A stretch of DNA of 64,000 bases from Bacillus norwichensis. Its GTDB lineage: Bacteria; Bacillota; Bacilli; Bacillales; Bacillaceae_C. The position numbers were made by a program, and so were the translations under genes. The stretch lies in NCBI RefSeq assembly GCF_014836955.1, contig NZ_JACSPV010000002.1, forward strand, positions 148,756-212,755, written 5' to 3'. Below, piece after piece: positions 63,757 through 64,000 of this stretch. How positions within the stretch are numbered: position 1 is the first letter of the stretch; every line of letters begins with the position of its first letter. The notes under the pieces were generated by a model. It had not been told where the DNA came from. It did not search any database and saw only the letters and a program-made list of their open reading frames with translations.

Positions 63757-63829
63757 ATGAATGCGTATTGGTATTTCAATCAGCTGGGTTAAAATCCTCT
63801 GGCAGATGCCACAGATTTTCAGAGGAAAC
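63719..63829 (+). repeat. Dispersed structured repeat, copy H (3' truncated)
   Basis: CATTCAGCAGAAGTCTCCCACTT..., then a shortened module 1 (AAGTGGTGAG arm lost), GCAGATGCCACAGATTTTCAGAGGAAA and a break. After it an unrelated GGGCGACG/CGTCGCC hairpin appears. Confidence 0.82.
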
Positions 63830-64000
63830 AATCGGGCGACGTTTCTCGTCGCCACCGTCTAGAATGAAAACTGATTCTTACCTTATGCAGAGTTTATCCC
63901 TTTATTACCCTGATAATAATGAGTGTAACAACAATACAACCAGGCTGAAAAAATTTTGGTGGCCCTTTTAACAAGGTACCCTGTAGAGGAAACTGGTTAT
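63830..64000. other. End of window, no supported gene
   Basis: Contains a GGGCGACG/CGTCGCC hairpin (about 63835-63858) and AT-rich sequence. Frames here look accidental. Confidence 0.5.

Noticed and set aside
63768..63971. 67-codon frame at the end of the window
   Set aside because: Begins inside repeat copy H, no ribosome site, translation is low in structure.

Overview
The window looks like chromosome of a spore-forming, low-GC member of the Bacillaceae (Bacillus sensu lato). The strongest signs are the order cotO - cotZ - yjcA - spoVIF - yjcG/yjcF - yjcH, which follows the yjb/yjc region of Bacillus subtilis, together with sigma-K-type promoters, SpoVA genes, FapR operators and a T-box. 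No species is claimed.

Layout. Positions 1-9.9 kb form a conserved core: the end of a YjbQ-type cation/proton antiporter, FapR-controlled fabI, spore coat genes, a compact yhcN-spoVAC-spoVAD-spoVAEb operon, spoVIF, an MBL hydrolase, and yjcG-yjcF. From 10 to 22 kb the region is gene-poor and accessory. It holds several hydrophobic microproteins, a tatA/DedA group, yjcH, an orphan TAXI-type binding protein, a wrecked prophage tail module, a GC-rich DinB gene and an orphan tRNA-Val. From 22 to 38 kb come redox genes (a broken FMN reductase, a Fe-S/CDGSH fusion, CoA-disulfide reductase), the cystine transporter tcyP, acetyltransferases, a LysR regulator and a first divergent MocR/transporter pair. 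From 38 to 44 kb lie T-box-controlled leuA and a small fatty-acid/phospholipid cluster (fabZ, fabH, plsC and an MECR-like reductase). From 44 to 52 kb there is a second divergent MocR/transporter pair, a two-gene base-excision-repair operon and an MFS exporter. From 52 to 60 kb a two-component system sits next to an ABC-2 exporter (like LnrJKLMN), followed by an antibiotic-resistance-type ABC-F gene behind a transcription attenuator. The last 4 kb hold a tctCAB tricarboxylate transporter.

The most unusual structure not explained by genes is a dispersed, two-module repeat of about 110-190 bp. I find eight copies across the window. It can fold extensively, and several copies start at or within a few bases of a stop codon. 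In two places a copy supplies the end of a reading frame. A separate array of 20-nt tandem repeats lies at 59996-60152. The prophage remnant keeps a textbook -1 frameshift site in its tail chaperone gene, and its tape-measure gene is fused to the tail end of an endolysin.

There are several broken genes: an FMN reductase with one in-frame stop, an SDR with two frameshifts, and the phage chimera. All functions are assigned by reading protein motifs; no database search was run.
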